Shown one piece after another: positions 24,228-32,213 of a stretch of DNA of 64,000 nt. Source of the DNA: Pseudomonas fluorescens (GTDB lineage Bacteria > Pseudomonadota > Gammaproteobacteria > Pseudomonadales > Pseudomonadaceae). The position numbers were made by a program, and so were the translations under genes. Each line of letters starts with the position of its first letter. The stretch's first letter is position 1. The notes under the pieces were generated by a model. That model did not search any database, was not told the origin of the DNA, and was given only the letters and a program-made list of their open reading frames with translations. The DNA is taken from the NCBI RefSeq assembly GCF_001708445.1, contig NZ_CP015637.1:3349001-3413000 (forward strand), written 5' to 3'.

Positions 24228-25058
24228 TCAGCGTTTATACGCCTGCAGGCCAGGCTTGATGCTCTTGTCGTCAAGGAACTGCTTCATGCCCTGCTCGCGG
24301 CCGCCTTCGGTGTCGAGCAGGCGCGACTGATCGAGCTTGGCGTAGAGGTAATCCTCGTTCTGCTCCCAGGTCAGTTCGCGGCAGCGCTTGAAGCCATGCT
24401 TGGCGGCACGCAGCACCACCGGGTTTTTCTCCAGCAGGTTGCGCGCCAGTTCAATGGTCACTTCGCGCAGTTGGGCCAGGGGCACGCTTTCGTTGACCAG
24501 GCCCATTTCGGCGGCTTTCTGCCCGCCAAACGTCTTGCCGGTCATGATGTAGTACAGCGATTGGCGATGGCCCACGGTATCGGCCATGGCTTTGCTCACC
24601 AGGTTGCCCGGTGGGATACCCCAGTTGATTTCCGAGAGGCCGAAAGTGGCTTCGTCGGCGCAGATCGCCAGGTCGCAGGCCACCAGTGGGCTGAAGCCGC
24701 CACCGAAGCACCAGCCATTGACCATGGCGATGGTGGGCTTGGCGTACATGCGCAGCAATTTCCATTGCCATTGCGAGGCTTCGCGGCGGATTTTCTCCTG
24801 GAGGATTTCCGGGCCGGCGTCCACCTCGCGAAAGTACTCCTTGAGGTCCATGCCAGCGGTCCAGGCTTCGCCGGCACCGGTCAACACCAGCACGCCGGCG
24901 GCAGGGTCCTGCTCGAGGGTTTCCAGCACGTCGATCATTTCCCGGTTCAGGGTCGGGCTCATGGCGTTGCGCTTTTCCGGACGATTGAGAATGACCCAGG
25001 CAATGCCTTCTTCGATCTCAACCTTGACGGTGGTCCAACGGCCTTCGTAATTGCTCAT
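24228..25058 (-). CDS. ech: Hydroxycinnamoyl-CoA hydratase-lyase (enoyl-CoA hydratase/aldolase)
   Basis: A 276-residue crotonase-fold enzyme, exactly the length of HCHL. It hydrates feruloyl-CoA and cleaves it to vanillin and acetyl-CoA. Tyr75 (MDLKEYF) and Glu143 (LSEINWGIPPGN), the residues known to be required in HCHL, are present, as is the oxyanion-hole segment GWCFGGGFSP. Start ATG 25058 (MSNYEGRW) is first in the operon, about 30 bases after a predicted promoter start. Confidence 0.96.
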   Translation of the reverse strand: MSNYEGRWTTVKVEIEEGIAWVILNRPEKRNAMSPTLNREMIDVLETLEQDPAAGVLVLTGAGEAWTAGMDLKEYFREVDAGPEILQEKIRREASQWQWKLLRMYAKPTIAMVNGWCFGGGFSPLVACDLAICADEATFGLSEINWGIPPGNLVSKAMADTVGHRQSLYYIMTGKTFGGQKAAEMGLVNESVPLAQLREVTIELARNLLEKNPVVLRAAKHGFKRCRELTWEQNEDYLYAKLDQSRLLDTEGGREQGMKQFLDDKSIKPGLQAYKR

Positions 25059-25095
25059 GGCGGTACGCTCTTGTTCTGGGTTTGAAGATGATTCG

Positions 25096-25124
25096 AAATT
25101 AAACCGCAAATATAGTTATGTCAA
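25096..25124 (-). promoter_or_regulatory. Promoter of the ech-vdh-fcs operon
   Basis: On the minus strand TTGACA (25124-25119), a 17-base spacer and TAATTT (25101-25096) form a near-consensus sigma-70 promoter. The start site would be near 25089. Confidence 0.7.
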
Positions 25125-25132
25125 TTAACTAT
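25112..25132. promoter_or_regulatory. Candidate MarR-type operator over the ech promoter
   Basis: ATAGTTA-N7-TAACTAT is a perfect 7-base inverted repeat that encloses the -35 hexamer of the ech promoter. The adjacent divergent gene encodes a MarR-family regulator, and feruloyl-CoA-responsive MarR regulators control such operons in other bacteria. Confidence 0.65.
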
Positions 25133-25271
25133 TAATCCGCATAACCAATATTTTTTCGCTGTAAAACCTACGCTGTGCGGGCGTTATGAAAAGCCGGCAT
25201 AGCCATGGCGCTCCAACCTCGGCAAACTAGATAGCCTTCTTAACCTCCACCTTCTGAGGATTGCACTGTTA

Positions 25272-25760
25272 ATGGCCAAGCCTTCCAACCTCGCCGACGC
25301 CAGCCAGGCCCTGCCTGATCCCAACGAGGCACGCGTGCCAATGGATTCGGCCCTGGACGACCTGATCGGTTACGCCATGCGTCGCGCCCAGCTCAAGTTG
25401 TTCCAGAACCTGATTGGCCGTCTTTCCGACCACGACCTGCGCCCCGCCCAGTTCTCGGCCCTGGCAATCATCGAGCAGAACCCTGGCCTGATGCAGGCCG
25501 ACCTGGCTCGCGCCCTGGCCATCGAGCCGCCCCAGGTGGTGCCGTTGCTGAACAAGCTGGAAAGCCGTGCGCTCGCGGTGCGAGTGCGTTGCAAGCCGGA
25601 CAAGCGTTCCTACGGGATCTTCCTCAGCAAGACCGGCGAAACCCTGCTCAAGGAGCTCAAGGACATTGCCGCCCAGAGCGACCTCGACGCCACGGCCGCC
25701 CTCGACGGCCAGGAACGTGAAGAGCTGCTGCGCTTGCTGAAGAAGGTCTATCAGGACTGA
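25272..25760 (+). CDS. MarR-family regulator of hydroxycinnamate catabolism (FerR/HcaR-like)
   Basis: A 162-residue MarR protein. The winged helix spans about residues 60-130: LRPAQFSALAIIEQNPGLMQADLARALAIEPPQVVPLLNKLE in outline, then a wing with RCKPDKRSYGIFL. It is divergent from ech across 213 bases that contain an inverted repeat over the ech promoter. By analogy with characterised relatives it senses a hydroxycinnamoyl-CoA; whether it represses or activates here cannot be read from sequence. GAGG lies 11 bases before the ATG. Confidence 0.88.
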   Translation: MAKPSNLADASQALPDPNEARVPMDSALDDLIGYAMRRAQLKLFQNLIGRLSDHDLRPAQFSALAIIEQNPGLMQADLARALAIEPPQVVPLLNKLESRALAVRVRCKPDKRSYGIFLSKTGETLLKELKDIAAQSDLDATAALDGQEREELLRLLKKVYQD

Positions 25761-25765
25761 CCGGC

Positions 25766-27082
25766 TTACCAGAGCGCCACGGTGTAGAGCACCAGGAACC
25801 GGGTCTGGTTTTCATCGCGAAAGGCCGCGCCGCCTGGGAAGTCATTGCGGTAGATCGACTTGCGCGCCATCAACCCGACGTTCTTCAGCGGGCCGCTCTG
25901 GATCACATAGCCCAGCTCCATCTGGAACTCGCGCTCCTTGCGATCCTCGGCGTTGAACGCTGCCAGTTCGATGTTGTCGCCACGCACATACCGCAGCCGG
26001 CTCTTCAGCCCAGGCAGGCCCGATGCCGCGAAGTCATAGTCGTAGATCGCTTGCCACGTGCGCTCCTTGGCATTGAGAAAGTCCGAACTCATGGTCAGCT
26101 CACTCATGCCCATCAGCTCGGTGCCGGAGATATAGGGCGTGGCCGTCTGCCCACTGGAATGCATGTAGCCCAGGCTGAATCGGTGACCGCCCAGGCGGTA
26201 GCCGAATAACGCCGAGAGGTTGCGGTTATCCACGTTGCCCGCCTTGGCGCTGCCGTCCTCGCGACTGAAGAAACTGCGCAGGTCGCTGGTGAGCACGCCA
26301 TCGCCCACGGGCAGATTGTGCAGCAGCGCCAGGGTGTCCTGCTGGTAGAGGTCCGCGATTTGCGAGTGATAGACGCGCAGGCTGAGGTCTTTGTTGACCT
26401 GGTAATCACCGCCCACGTACGCCAGGTGCGAGGTGGTGGCGGTGGGGTTGAAACGCCGGTTGGGCGAGGCGATGGTCATGGCCTGGTAGTCGGTGGAATC
26501 GCGCTTGTTGATGCGGTCGATGTAGCCGGTATTGAGGGTCAGGCCATCGATGTCCTTGGAGCTCAAGGTGGTGCCGCGAAAGGTTTGCGGCAACAGGCGC
26601 GAGGGGCTGGCAAAGGCGAACGGCAGGAAGATCGATACGTCGCCGGTCTTTACGGTGGTTTGTGCAAACCGCAACTTGGCGGTCGGTGCCAGGCGCGAGT
26701 ATTCATCGGCGGCACGCTTATCACTGGCCGACACCGGCAACAACTCGGTGCCGCTGCGGTCCGGCGACGAGTCGAGCTTGACCCCCATCAGACCGCGGAC
26801 ATCCAGGCCAAAACCCAGCGGGCCTGGGGTATATCCCGACTCCAGGTTGACGATAAATGCCTGGGCCCATTCCCGCGCGGCGGTCTTCGCACCGTCGTCC
26901 TTGTAGTCGCGGTCCAGGTAGTAATTGCGCAGGGTCAACGTGCCGTGGCTGTCGTCGACAAAGCCTGCCGCCCAAAGCGGGGTGGGCAGCACGCTCAAGG
27001 CCAGCAACGCCATGAGCAGGCACGCAGGGTTGTTCGGCACACGGGCGACGGCTACAGCGTCTTCCATAGGGAGTTCTGGCAT
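25766..27082 (-). CDS. OprD-family outer-membrane porin
   Basis: A 438-residue OprD-type substrate-specific porin, with a signal peptide ending near PLWAA and the first mature strand GFVDDSHGTLTLRNYYLDRDY, typical of the family. The C-terminus LVLYTVALW ends in an aromatic residue as outer-membrane barrels do. The OpdK/VanP subgroup imports vanillate and similar aromatic acids, which fits this cluster, but the substrate is inferred from context. Start ATG 27082 (MPELPMED) has GGA about 8 bases upstream. The gene converges with ferR (5 bases apart). Confidence 0.9.
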   Translation of the reverse strand: MPELPMEDAVAVARVPNNPACLLMALLALSVLPTPLWAAGFVDDSHGTLTLRNYYLDRDYKDDGAKTAAREWAQAFIVNLESGYTPGPLGFGLDVRGLMGVKLDSSPDRSGTELLPVSASDKRAADEYSRLAPTAKLRFAQTTVKTGDVSIFLPFAFASPSRLLPQTFRGTTLSSKDIDGLTLNTGYIDRINKRDSTDYQAMTIASPNRRFNPTATTSHLAYVGGDYQVNKDLSLRVYHSQIADLYQQDTLALLHNLPVGDGVLTSDLRSFFSREDGSAKAGNVDNRNLSALFGYRLGGHRFSLGYMHSSGQTATPYISGTELMGMSELTMSSDFLNAKERTWQAIYDYDFAASGLPGLKSRLRYVRGDNIELAAFNAEDRKEREFQMELGYVIQSGPLKNVGLMARKSIYRNDFPGGAAFRDENQTRFLVLYTVALW

Positions 27083-27387
27083 GTTCGTTGTCCATTTTTT
27101 GTTGTTGTTTTTGGGGTGGCACAGGCTCGGCCCACTGGGCTTGGCGAACAAAGAATGGAAACAGCCGACGCTGCTCGTCAACTGCGAATGACCGATAATC
27201 GAACATTAATAAAGATATCTATTTTTAAGTCGATCACAGATACGAACCACAACTACCTGTATTTAAAGTACTTATTTATTTATTTTGGCAATTTTCATCC
27301 GCCATTCATTTTTTAGTTATCTTTGTTATCTTAATCACCAGCAGCCATTCGTGCTTGCCACCACAACAAAAACAATGAGGTTTGCCC
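27083..27387. other. AT-rich divergent intergenic region between porin and MFS genes
   Basis: The 305-base region between two divergent transport genes has no gene. The 27200-27330 stretch is much richer in A+T than its surroundings (runs such as TTATTTATTTATTTT), as expected for promoters of both genes. I could not fix a convincing -35/-10 pair or a palindrome. Confidence 0.5.
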
Positions 27388-28617
27388 ATGGACAGTCCAT
27401 CGCGTCGTTCGACGCTGACTATCGCGTTGTGCTTTATCGTTGCGCTGATCGAGGGGTTCGATCTGCAGGCCGCCGGAACCGCTGCCGCAGGATTGCGCCA
27501 GAGTTTTGCCCTGGACCCGAAGATGCTCGGCTGGGTATTCAGCATCGGGATCATTGGCCTGCTGCCGGGGGCGTTCTTCGGTGGTTGGGTCGCTGACCGC
27601 ATCGGGCGCAAGAAAATCCTGGTGATCGCCGTGCTGCTGTTCGGCCTGTTCTCCCTGAGCACTGCGTTTGTGGAAAGCTACCCGAACCTGCTGTTGGTGC
27701 GTTTTCTCACCGGCCTGGGGCTGGGCGCCGCGCTGCCCAACCTGATCGCGCTGTGCGCCGAAGCGGTCAGCGAACGCAACCGTGGTACCGCCATCAGCGT
27801 CATGTACTGCGGCGTACCGTTGGGGGGCGCATTGGCGGCCGTGGTGGCGATGTTTTCCAGTGAACACTGGCAGACCACCTTCATCATCGGCGGCCTGGCC
27901 CCCTTGCTCGCCGTGCCGTTGATGATCCTGTTGCTGCCTGAATCCACCGCCTTTCGCCAACAGCGCGACAACACCCCCGGCGCCCGCCCCTCCACCGGCC
28001 AGGCGCTGTTCGGCGAAGGTCGCGCCCGCACCACACTGGCCTTGTGGCTCAGCTACTTCTTCACCCTGACCGTGATGTACATGCTGCTGAACTGGCTGCC
28101 GTCGCTGTTGCTGGAGCAAGGTTTCAGCAAACCCCAGGCGGGCATGGTGCAGATGCTCTTCAATATCGGCGGCGCCCTGGGTTCGCTGCTCGGTGGCGTG
28201 CTGCTGGACCGGTGCAACGCCGTCAAAGTGGTGCTGTCCGTGTATGCCGGGTTGCTGGCGGCGTTGGCAGGGGTCGGGTTGTCGGTGGGCATCGTGCCCA
28301 TGGCCATTGCCGGGTTTGCCGCCGGCCTGTTCGTCATGGCCGCGCAGTTGGTGCTGTACGCGTCGGCACCGCCCTCCTACCCCACCTCGGTGCGTGCCAC
28401 CGGTGTCGGTGCAGCGGTGGCCGTCGGCCGCCTGGGTTCGGTAGCCGGGCCGCTGGCGGCCGGGCAACTGCTCGCCGCTGGCGCCGGCACCGCCGGGGTA
28501 CTGCTGGCGACCTCCCCCGGCGTAGTGATCGCCGCACTGACCATCATCAGTGTGATGGTGCGTACGGCGCCACTGAACCTGCCCACCCCGGCAGCGGCCG
28601 GGCACACCAAGGCCTAG
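27388..28617 (+). CDS. MFS aromatic acid:H+ symporter (AAHS family)
   Basis: A 409-residue, twelve-helix major facilitator. The AAHS signature GFDLQAAGTAA lies in helix 1 and GGWVADRIGRKK in the loop between helices 2 and 3, as in PcaK/VanK/MhpT-type importers of aromatic acids. Start ATG 27388 has GAGG 7 bases upstream. It probably brings vanillate, ferulate or a related acid across the inner membrane, paired with the OprD porin. Its stop TAG shares the palindromic CTAG with the stop of the convergent SphA-like gene. Confidence 0.88.
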   Translation: MDSPSRRSTLTIALCFIVALIEGFDLQAAGTAAAGLRQSFALDPKMLGWVFSIGIIGLLPGAFFGGWVADRIGRKKILVIAVLLFGLFSLSTAFVESYPNLLLVRFLTGLGLGAALPNLIALCAEAVSERNRGTAISVMYCGVPLGGALAAVVAMFSSEHWQTTFIIGGLAPLLAVPLMILLLPESTAFRQQRDNTPGARPSTGQALFGEGRARTTLALWLSYFFTLTVMYMLLNWLPSLLLEQGFSKPQAGMVQMLFNIGGALGSLLGGVLLDRCNAVKVVLSVYAGLLAALAGVGLSVGIVPMAIAGFAAGLFVMAAQLVLYASAPPSYPTSVRATGVGAAVAVGRLGSVAGPLAAGQLLAAGAGTAGVLLATSPGVVIAALTIISVMVRTAPLNLPTPAAAGHTKA

Positions 28618-29561
28618 AACTTGTGCAGCCAGTTGAGCACCAGCTTGTTGCCCTGCGTACGGTTCTCAGCCTGCTGCTCGAAGTAAGCGTTCACCGATAG
28701 CACGTTCTCCTTGTTGAAGGCATAGACCAGGCCTGGGCCCACGGCCCAGACCTTCTCCCGACGCCCGCTCACGGCGTGCCCATCGACCTTGGTGTCGGTG
28801 ATCTGCTTCAACCAGTAGCCGTTCACCCCCACGCTCAGTTGCTGGCTCAAGGCATATTGCAGCGTCAGGTTGGCATGCAACGCCTGGCCGGCCTGGGTAT
28901 CGGAAACATCCCCAAAGCCGGCCTGCGGGTCATCATTCTTGCCATTCCACAGGTACATGAAACGCCCGCTCGCCGACCACTGCGGGTTGAACCAGTACGT
29001 CGCCGCGTAATACGGGTTGAATGACCAGAAATTGCTGCCGGGGTTGATCGAGCGCTTGCGGTCATAGGCCCCCACCGGCACCGAGATATCGGCTTCGACA
29101 CGTTGGGTCAGCAGTGGGCTGCCATCGGCGCGGCTCAGGGTCGGCAGTTGCAGGAAGGGCCCCACAATCACATCACCAAAGCCAGCCCGCGAACTCAGCG
29201 CCGCATTGTTCAACCCATCGTCGACATCCACGTGGGCCAGGGAGGTGTTGATCAGGGTGAACCCCGGCATCGCACCATTGGCCAGGGGTTGGCCGAGGTA
29301 GATGATCTGGGTGGTAGGCGCCACCACCTCCAGGTCCTGCTTGGGCAATGCCAGCTTGTGGCCGTTGGCATCATTGAAGCGGCTGGCCCGGGAGTACGTC
29401 AGGTATTCCTCCAGGTACCAGCCCGGGCCGGCCGGCGCAGGTGAGCCGTCGTAGAAACTGGTGCTGCCCAGGTTGAGTCCGGGCAAATCGTAAGCGTGTG
29501 CAGTCGATGTCAGTGCGACAAAAGTCATGGCCGCAACCGCCCGCAAGATAGGCTTGAGCAT
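28614..29561 (-). CDS. SphA/MetA-like outer-membrane transport protein
   Basis: A 315-residue protein with a signal peptide (MLKPILRAVAAMTFVALTST..., cleavage near AHA). A beta-rich mature part resembles the phenol-degradation 'meta' (COG4313) outer-membrane channels found with alkylphenol and aromatic catabolic genes. It ends in WLHKF, a typical barrel terminus. AGGA precedes the ATG. It is third in the minus-strand set with the coniferyl-alcohol dehydrogenase and the aldehyde dehydrogenase, 81 bases after calA, and probably admits a hydrophobic phenylpropanoid. Confidence 0.8.
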   Translation of the reverse strand: MLKPILRAVAAMTFVALTSTAHAYDLPGLNLGSTSFYDGSPAPAGPGWYLEEYLTYSRASRFNDANGHKLALPKQDLEVVAPTTQIIYLGQPLANGAMPGFTLINTSLAHVDVDDGLNNAALSSRAGFGDVIVGPFLQLPTLSRADGSPLLTQRVEADISVPVGAYDRKRSINPGSNFWSFNPYYAATYWFNPQWSASGRFMYLWNGKNDDPQAGFGDVSDTQAGQALHANLTLQYALSQQLSVGVNGYWLKQITDTKVDGHAVSGRREKVWAVGPGLVYAFNKENVLSVNAYFEQQAENRTQGNKLVLNWLHKF

Positions 29562-29642
29562 CTTGTATGTCCTGTATTTTTGTTGTTGTTCAAGACCCCC
29601 GGCACGGTGGATCCGCACCGGGGTTTACCGCCGTTACAACCT

Positions 29643-30410
29643 TTACACGTAGGTCGCCGCCAACCCACCATCCACCGGCAGGTTGACCCCGTTGACCCAG
29701 CGCGCAGCGTCCGAGCAGAGGAAGGCGATCACCGCGGCCACCTCATCGGCCAGGGCCGGGCGGGTCATGCGCTGGTTGTCCGCGGCCACCCGCTCCGGCC
29801 CGAGCATGCTGACGAAATCGCCGAGAATCGGGGTGAACACCGGCCCCGGCGCGACGCAGTTGATACGTACCGAGTGATCACGAAACCAGCCCTGGGATTG
29901 CTGGAAGCTCCACACGATCAGCGCTTCCTTGAAGTACTGGTAACAGCTGGCCTGCTCCACCGGATTGGCCGCCAGCCACTGCTGCCCGGCCTCGAAGCTG
30001 TGCGTCGCGGCCAGGGCCTTGTGCAGTTCCAGGCGTTGCGGCCATTGCGCACCGAGGACCGAGGCGACATTGACGATGCTGCCGCCCGCCGGCATGCGTG
30101 GCAGCAGCGTTTGGGTGAGATGCCGCAACCCCAGGTAATTGACCTCGGCCACCGTTTGCACCGGCGCCGTACCGGGCACGCCGGCGATGTTGCACAGCCC
30201 ATCGACGCGCGCCGGCAGGCGCGTCACCAGCGCATCGATGCTGGCCGGATCGCCCAGGTCGGCCTGGAAGAAGCCATCCAGGGTCAGTTGCGGTGCATGG
30301 CGATCGACACCGATCACCGTCGCCCCCTGGAAACGCGCGAGCCGTGCCAGCTCGGCGCCAATGCCGGAAGCGACACCGGTGACGATCAAGGTTTTGTTGT
30401 GCAGGTTCAT
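29643..30410 (-). CDS. calA: Coniferyl-alcohol dehydrogenase (SDR)
   Basis: A 255-residue SDR, the same length as CalA of Pseudomonas sp. HR199, which oxidises coniferyl alcohol to coniferyl aldehyde. TGVASGIG lies at residues 12-19 and IGVDRHAPQLTLDGF selects NAD. YQYFKEALIVW near residue 158 contains the catalytic Tyr and Lys in the form seen in CalA, with an unusually long segment between catalytic Ser and Tyr. GAGGG lies 8 bases before ATG 30410. It is second in the operon behind a sigma-54-type promoter. Confidence 0.85.
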   Translation of the reverse strand: MNLHNKTLIVTGVASGIGAELARLARFQGATVIGVDRHAPQLTLDGFFQADLGDPASIDALVTRLPARVDGLCNIAGVPGTAPVQTVAEVNYLGLRHLTQTLLPRMPAGGSIVNVASVLGAQWPQRLELHKALAATHSFEAGQQWLAANPVEQASCYQYFKEALIVWSFQQSQGWFRDHSVRINCVAPGPVFTPILGDFVSMLGPERVAADNQRMTRPALADEVAAVIAFLCSDAARWVNGVNLPVDGGLAATYV

Positions 30411-30467
30411 GTTCAAGCCCTCTTGTTTTTGTATAGGCATGCGTGTTTCAACCCCATGGGCCGGGGC

Positions 30468-31943
30468 TTAGAAGGGATAGGTCGGCGGCGTATTTTTCAC
30501 CGTGACCCATTGCCACTGGCTGTATTCGTCCCAGTCGGCCGGCCCGCCCACGCTGCCGCCATTGCCGGAGGCACCGCGCCCACCGAAAGGGTTGATGCAT
30601 TCGTCGGCCACGGTCTGGTCGTTGATGTGCAGCAGGCCGCAGTCGAGCCGCTCGCCGATGGCCATGGCGCGCCCGACCGACGGCGAGATGATGGCCGCCG
30701 AGAGGCCGTACTCGGTGCGGTTGGCCAGTTCGATGGCCTCCTCGTCGGTGGTAAAACTGACGACCGTCGCCACCGGGCCGAAAATTTCATCCTCGAAGGC
30801 GCGCATGCCTGGACGCACACCACTGAGTACGGTGGGCTGGTAGAACAACCGGTCGTATTCGCCGCCCGCCTCCAACCGCGCGCCGGCCTGCAGGCTGTCG
30901 CTGACAATCTCGTGCACGCGCTGCAATTGCCGTTGATTGATCAACGGACCGAGTGCGGCTTCACCTCGCGCGGCATTGCCCACGGTCAGTGCCCGGGCCT
31001 TGTCCACCAACTTGCGCGTGAGGCGTTCGGCGATGGATTCATGGGCGAGAATCAAGCCGGTCGCCATGCAGATCTGCCCCTGGTGCAGCCAGGCGCCCCA
31101 GGCTGCGTTGCTCGCGGCCAGGTCCAGATCAGCGTCTTCAAGAACGATCAGGGGGTTTTTGCCGCCCAGTTCCAGCGCGACCTTTTTCAGATGCCGCCCG
31201 GCCACCTCGGCGACTTTGCGCCCGGCCGCCGTGGAACCGGTGAACGCGATCATCCGCACATTCGGGTCGCGGCACAGCGCTTCACCCGCCGGCGCGGCAC
31301 CGGGCAATACGTGCAACAGCCCCTTGGGCAAACCCGCCTCTTCAAACAGCCGGGCGATGATAAAACCACCGCTGACCGGCGTCTGTGGATCGGGCTTGAG
31401 CACCACCGCATTCCCCGCAGCCAGGGCCGGCGCCACCGAGCGCAGCGACAGCACCAGGGGGAAATTGAACGGTGAAATCACCCCGACCACGCCATGGGGC
31501 TGACGCCGGGCGTAAGACAGGCGACCGGCCGCACTGGGCAGCACCAGCCCATGGGGTTGGGACAACAGCCCCGCCGCCTGATGCAGCAGCACAATGGCCT
31601 CGCGCACCTCGTGTTCGCCCTTGAACAGCGCGCCGCCGGTTTCCCGCGCGACGTACAGCGCCAGTTCGGCAAAGGCCTGCTGAGCCAGGTCCGCCGCCTT
31701 GCGAAACACCTCGGCGCGTTCCCGTGGGCCGAGGGCGGCCCATGCCGGCTGCGCCAGGGCCGCACTCCGGCAAGCGATGGCGATATCGGCCGGGTTGGCC
31801 ATGGCGCACTGCATCAACGGCTCGCCGGTGGCCGGTTCGATCACCGCGCTCAGGGCTCCCGAAGCGGGTCTCCAATCGCCGTTGAACAGGCATTCGGACT
31901 CAAGGGCCCGCTGTAGAAAATGGGTGGTTTCAGACACTGACAT
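30468..31943 (-). CDS. Aromatic aldehyde dehydrogenase (benzaldehyde / coniferyl-aldehyde type)
   Basis: A 491-residue NAD(P)-dependent aldehyde dehydrogenase of the benzaldehyde/vanillin dehydrogenase type. Asn is in SPFNFPL, GSTAAGR in the cofactor site, Glu in LELGGKNP and the catalytic Cys in HQGQICMATG near residue 291. It is first in the operon with calA, so it probably oxidises coniferyl aldehyde to ferulate. It is not like the CalB of strain HR199, so this would be a non-orthologous replacement. A second vanillin dehydrogenase is the alternative. GGGAG precedes the ATG. Confidence 0.87.
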   Translation of the reverse strand: MSVSETTHFLQRALESECLFNGDWRPASGALSAVIEPATGEPLMQCAMANPADIAIACRSAALAQPAWAALGPRERAEVFRKAADLAQQAFAELALYVARETGGALFKGEHEVREAIVLLHQAAGLLSQPHGLVLPSAAGRLSYARRQPHGVVGVISPFNFPLVLSLRSVAPALAAGNAVVLKPDPQTPVSGGFIIARLFEEAGLPKGLLHVLPGAAPAGEALCRDPNVRMIAFTGSTAAGRKVAEVAGRHLKKVALELGGKNPLIVLEDADLDLAASNAAWGAWLHQGQICMATGLILAHESIAERLTRKLVDKARALTVGNAARGEAALGPLINQRQLQRVHEIVSDSLQAGARLEAGGEYDRLFYQPTVLSGVRPGMRAFEDEIFGPVATVVSFTTDEEAIELANRTEYGLSAAIISPSVGRAMAIGERLDCGLLHINDQTVADECINPFGGRGASGNGGSVGGPADWDEYSQWQWVTVKNTPPTYPF

Positions 31944-32007
31944 GGCAACTCCCGGTTCTTGTAATTGTCATCGCCTGCACACTGTGCAAACGCCGCATCA
32001 AGCCTTG

Positions 32008-32023
32008 AGCAAAGGCTGTGCCG
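32008..32023 (-). promoter_or_regulatory. Sigma-54 (-24/-12) promoter of the aldehyde dehydrogenase-calA operon
   Basis: Minus strand CGGCACAGCCTTTGCT fits TGGCAC-N5-TTGCW, with GG and GC separated by exactly 10 bases. The predicted start is near 31997, 54 bases before the ATG at 31943. The divergent gene encodes a sigma-54 activator. Confidence 0.75.
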
Positions 32024-32132
32024 CTTGCACACCCTGGCGCTGACATAACGCGCCGAAGGCTCTGGACCAAGGGTTGCCACGCACGGCCCATGGACACCCC
32101 GCAGCGCGGCGGTAAAAACCAGGCCGCTGGCA

Positions 32133-32150
32133 CTTGTTCAATTGATAAGG
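32133..32150. promoter_or_regulatory. Candidate upstream activating sequence for the XylR-type regulator
   Basis: CTTGTTCAATTGATAAGG is an imperfect inverted repeat close to TTGATCAATTGATCAA, the site form used by XylR/DmpR-type activators. It lies about 110 bases upstream of the -24 box, a normal distance for looping activation. Confidence 0.5.
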
Positions 32151-32213
32151 TTATGTTTAATAACTATCTTCGCAGTTGCTCATATCGTTCACTCGCTTTG
32201 CAGGGGCATAACA

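Noticed and set aside
20682..24259. Two long plus-strand frames antisense to fcs and vdh
   Set aside because: Same reason: they mirror high-GC third positions of real minus-strand genes and show no family motif or ribosome site.
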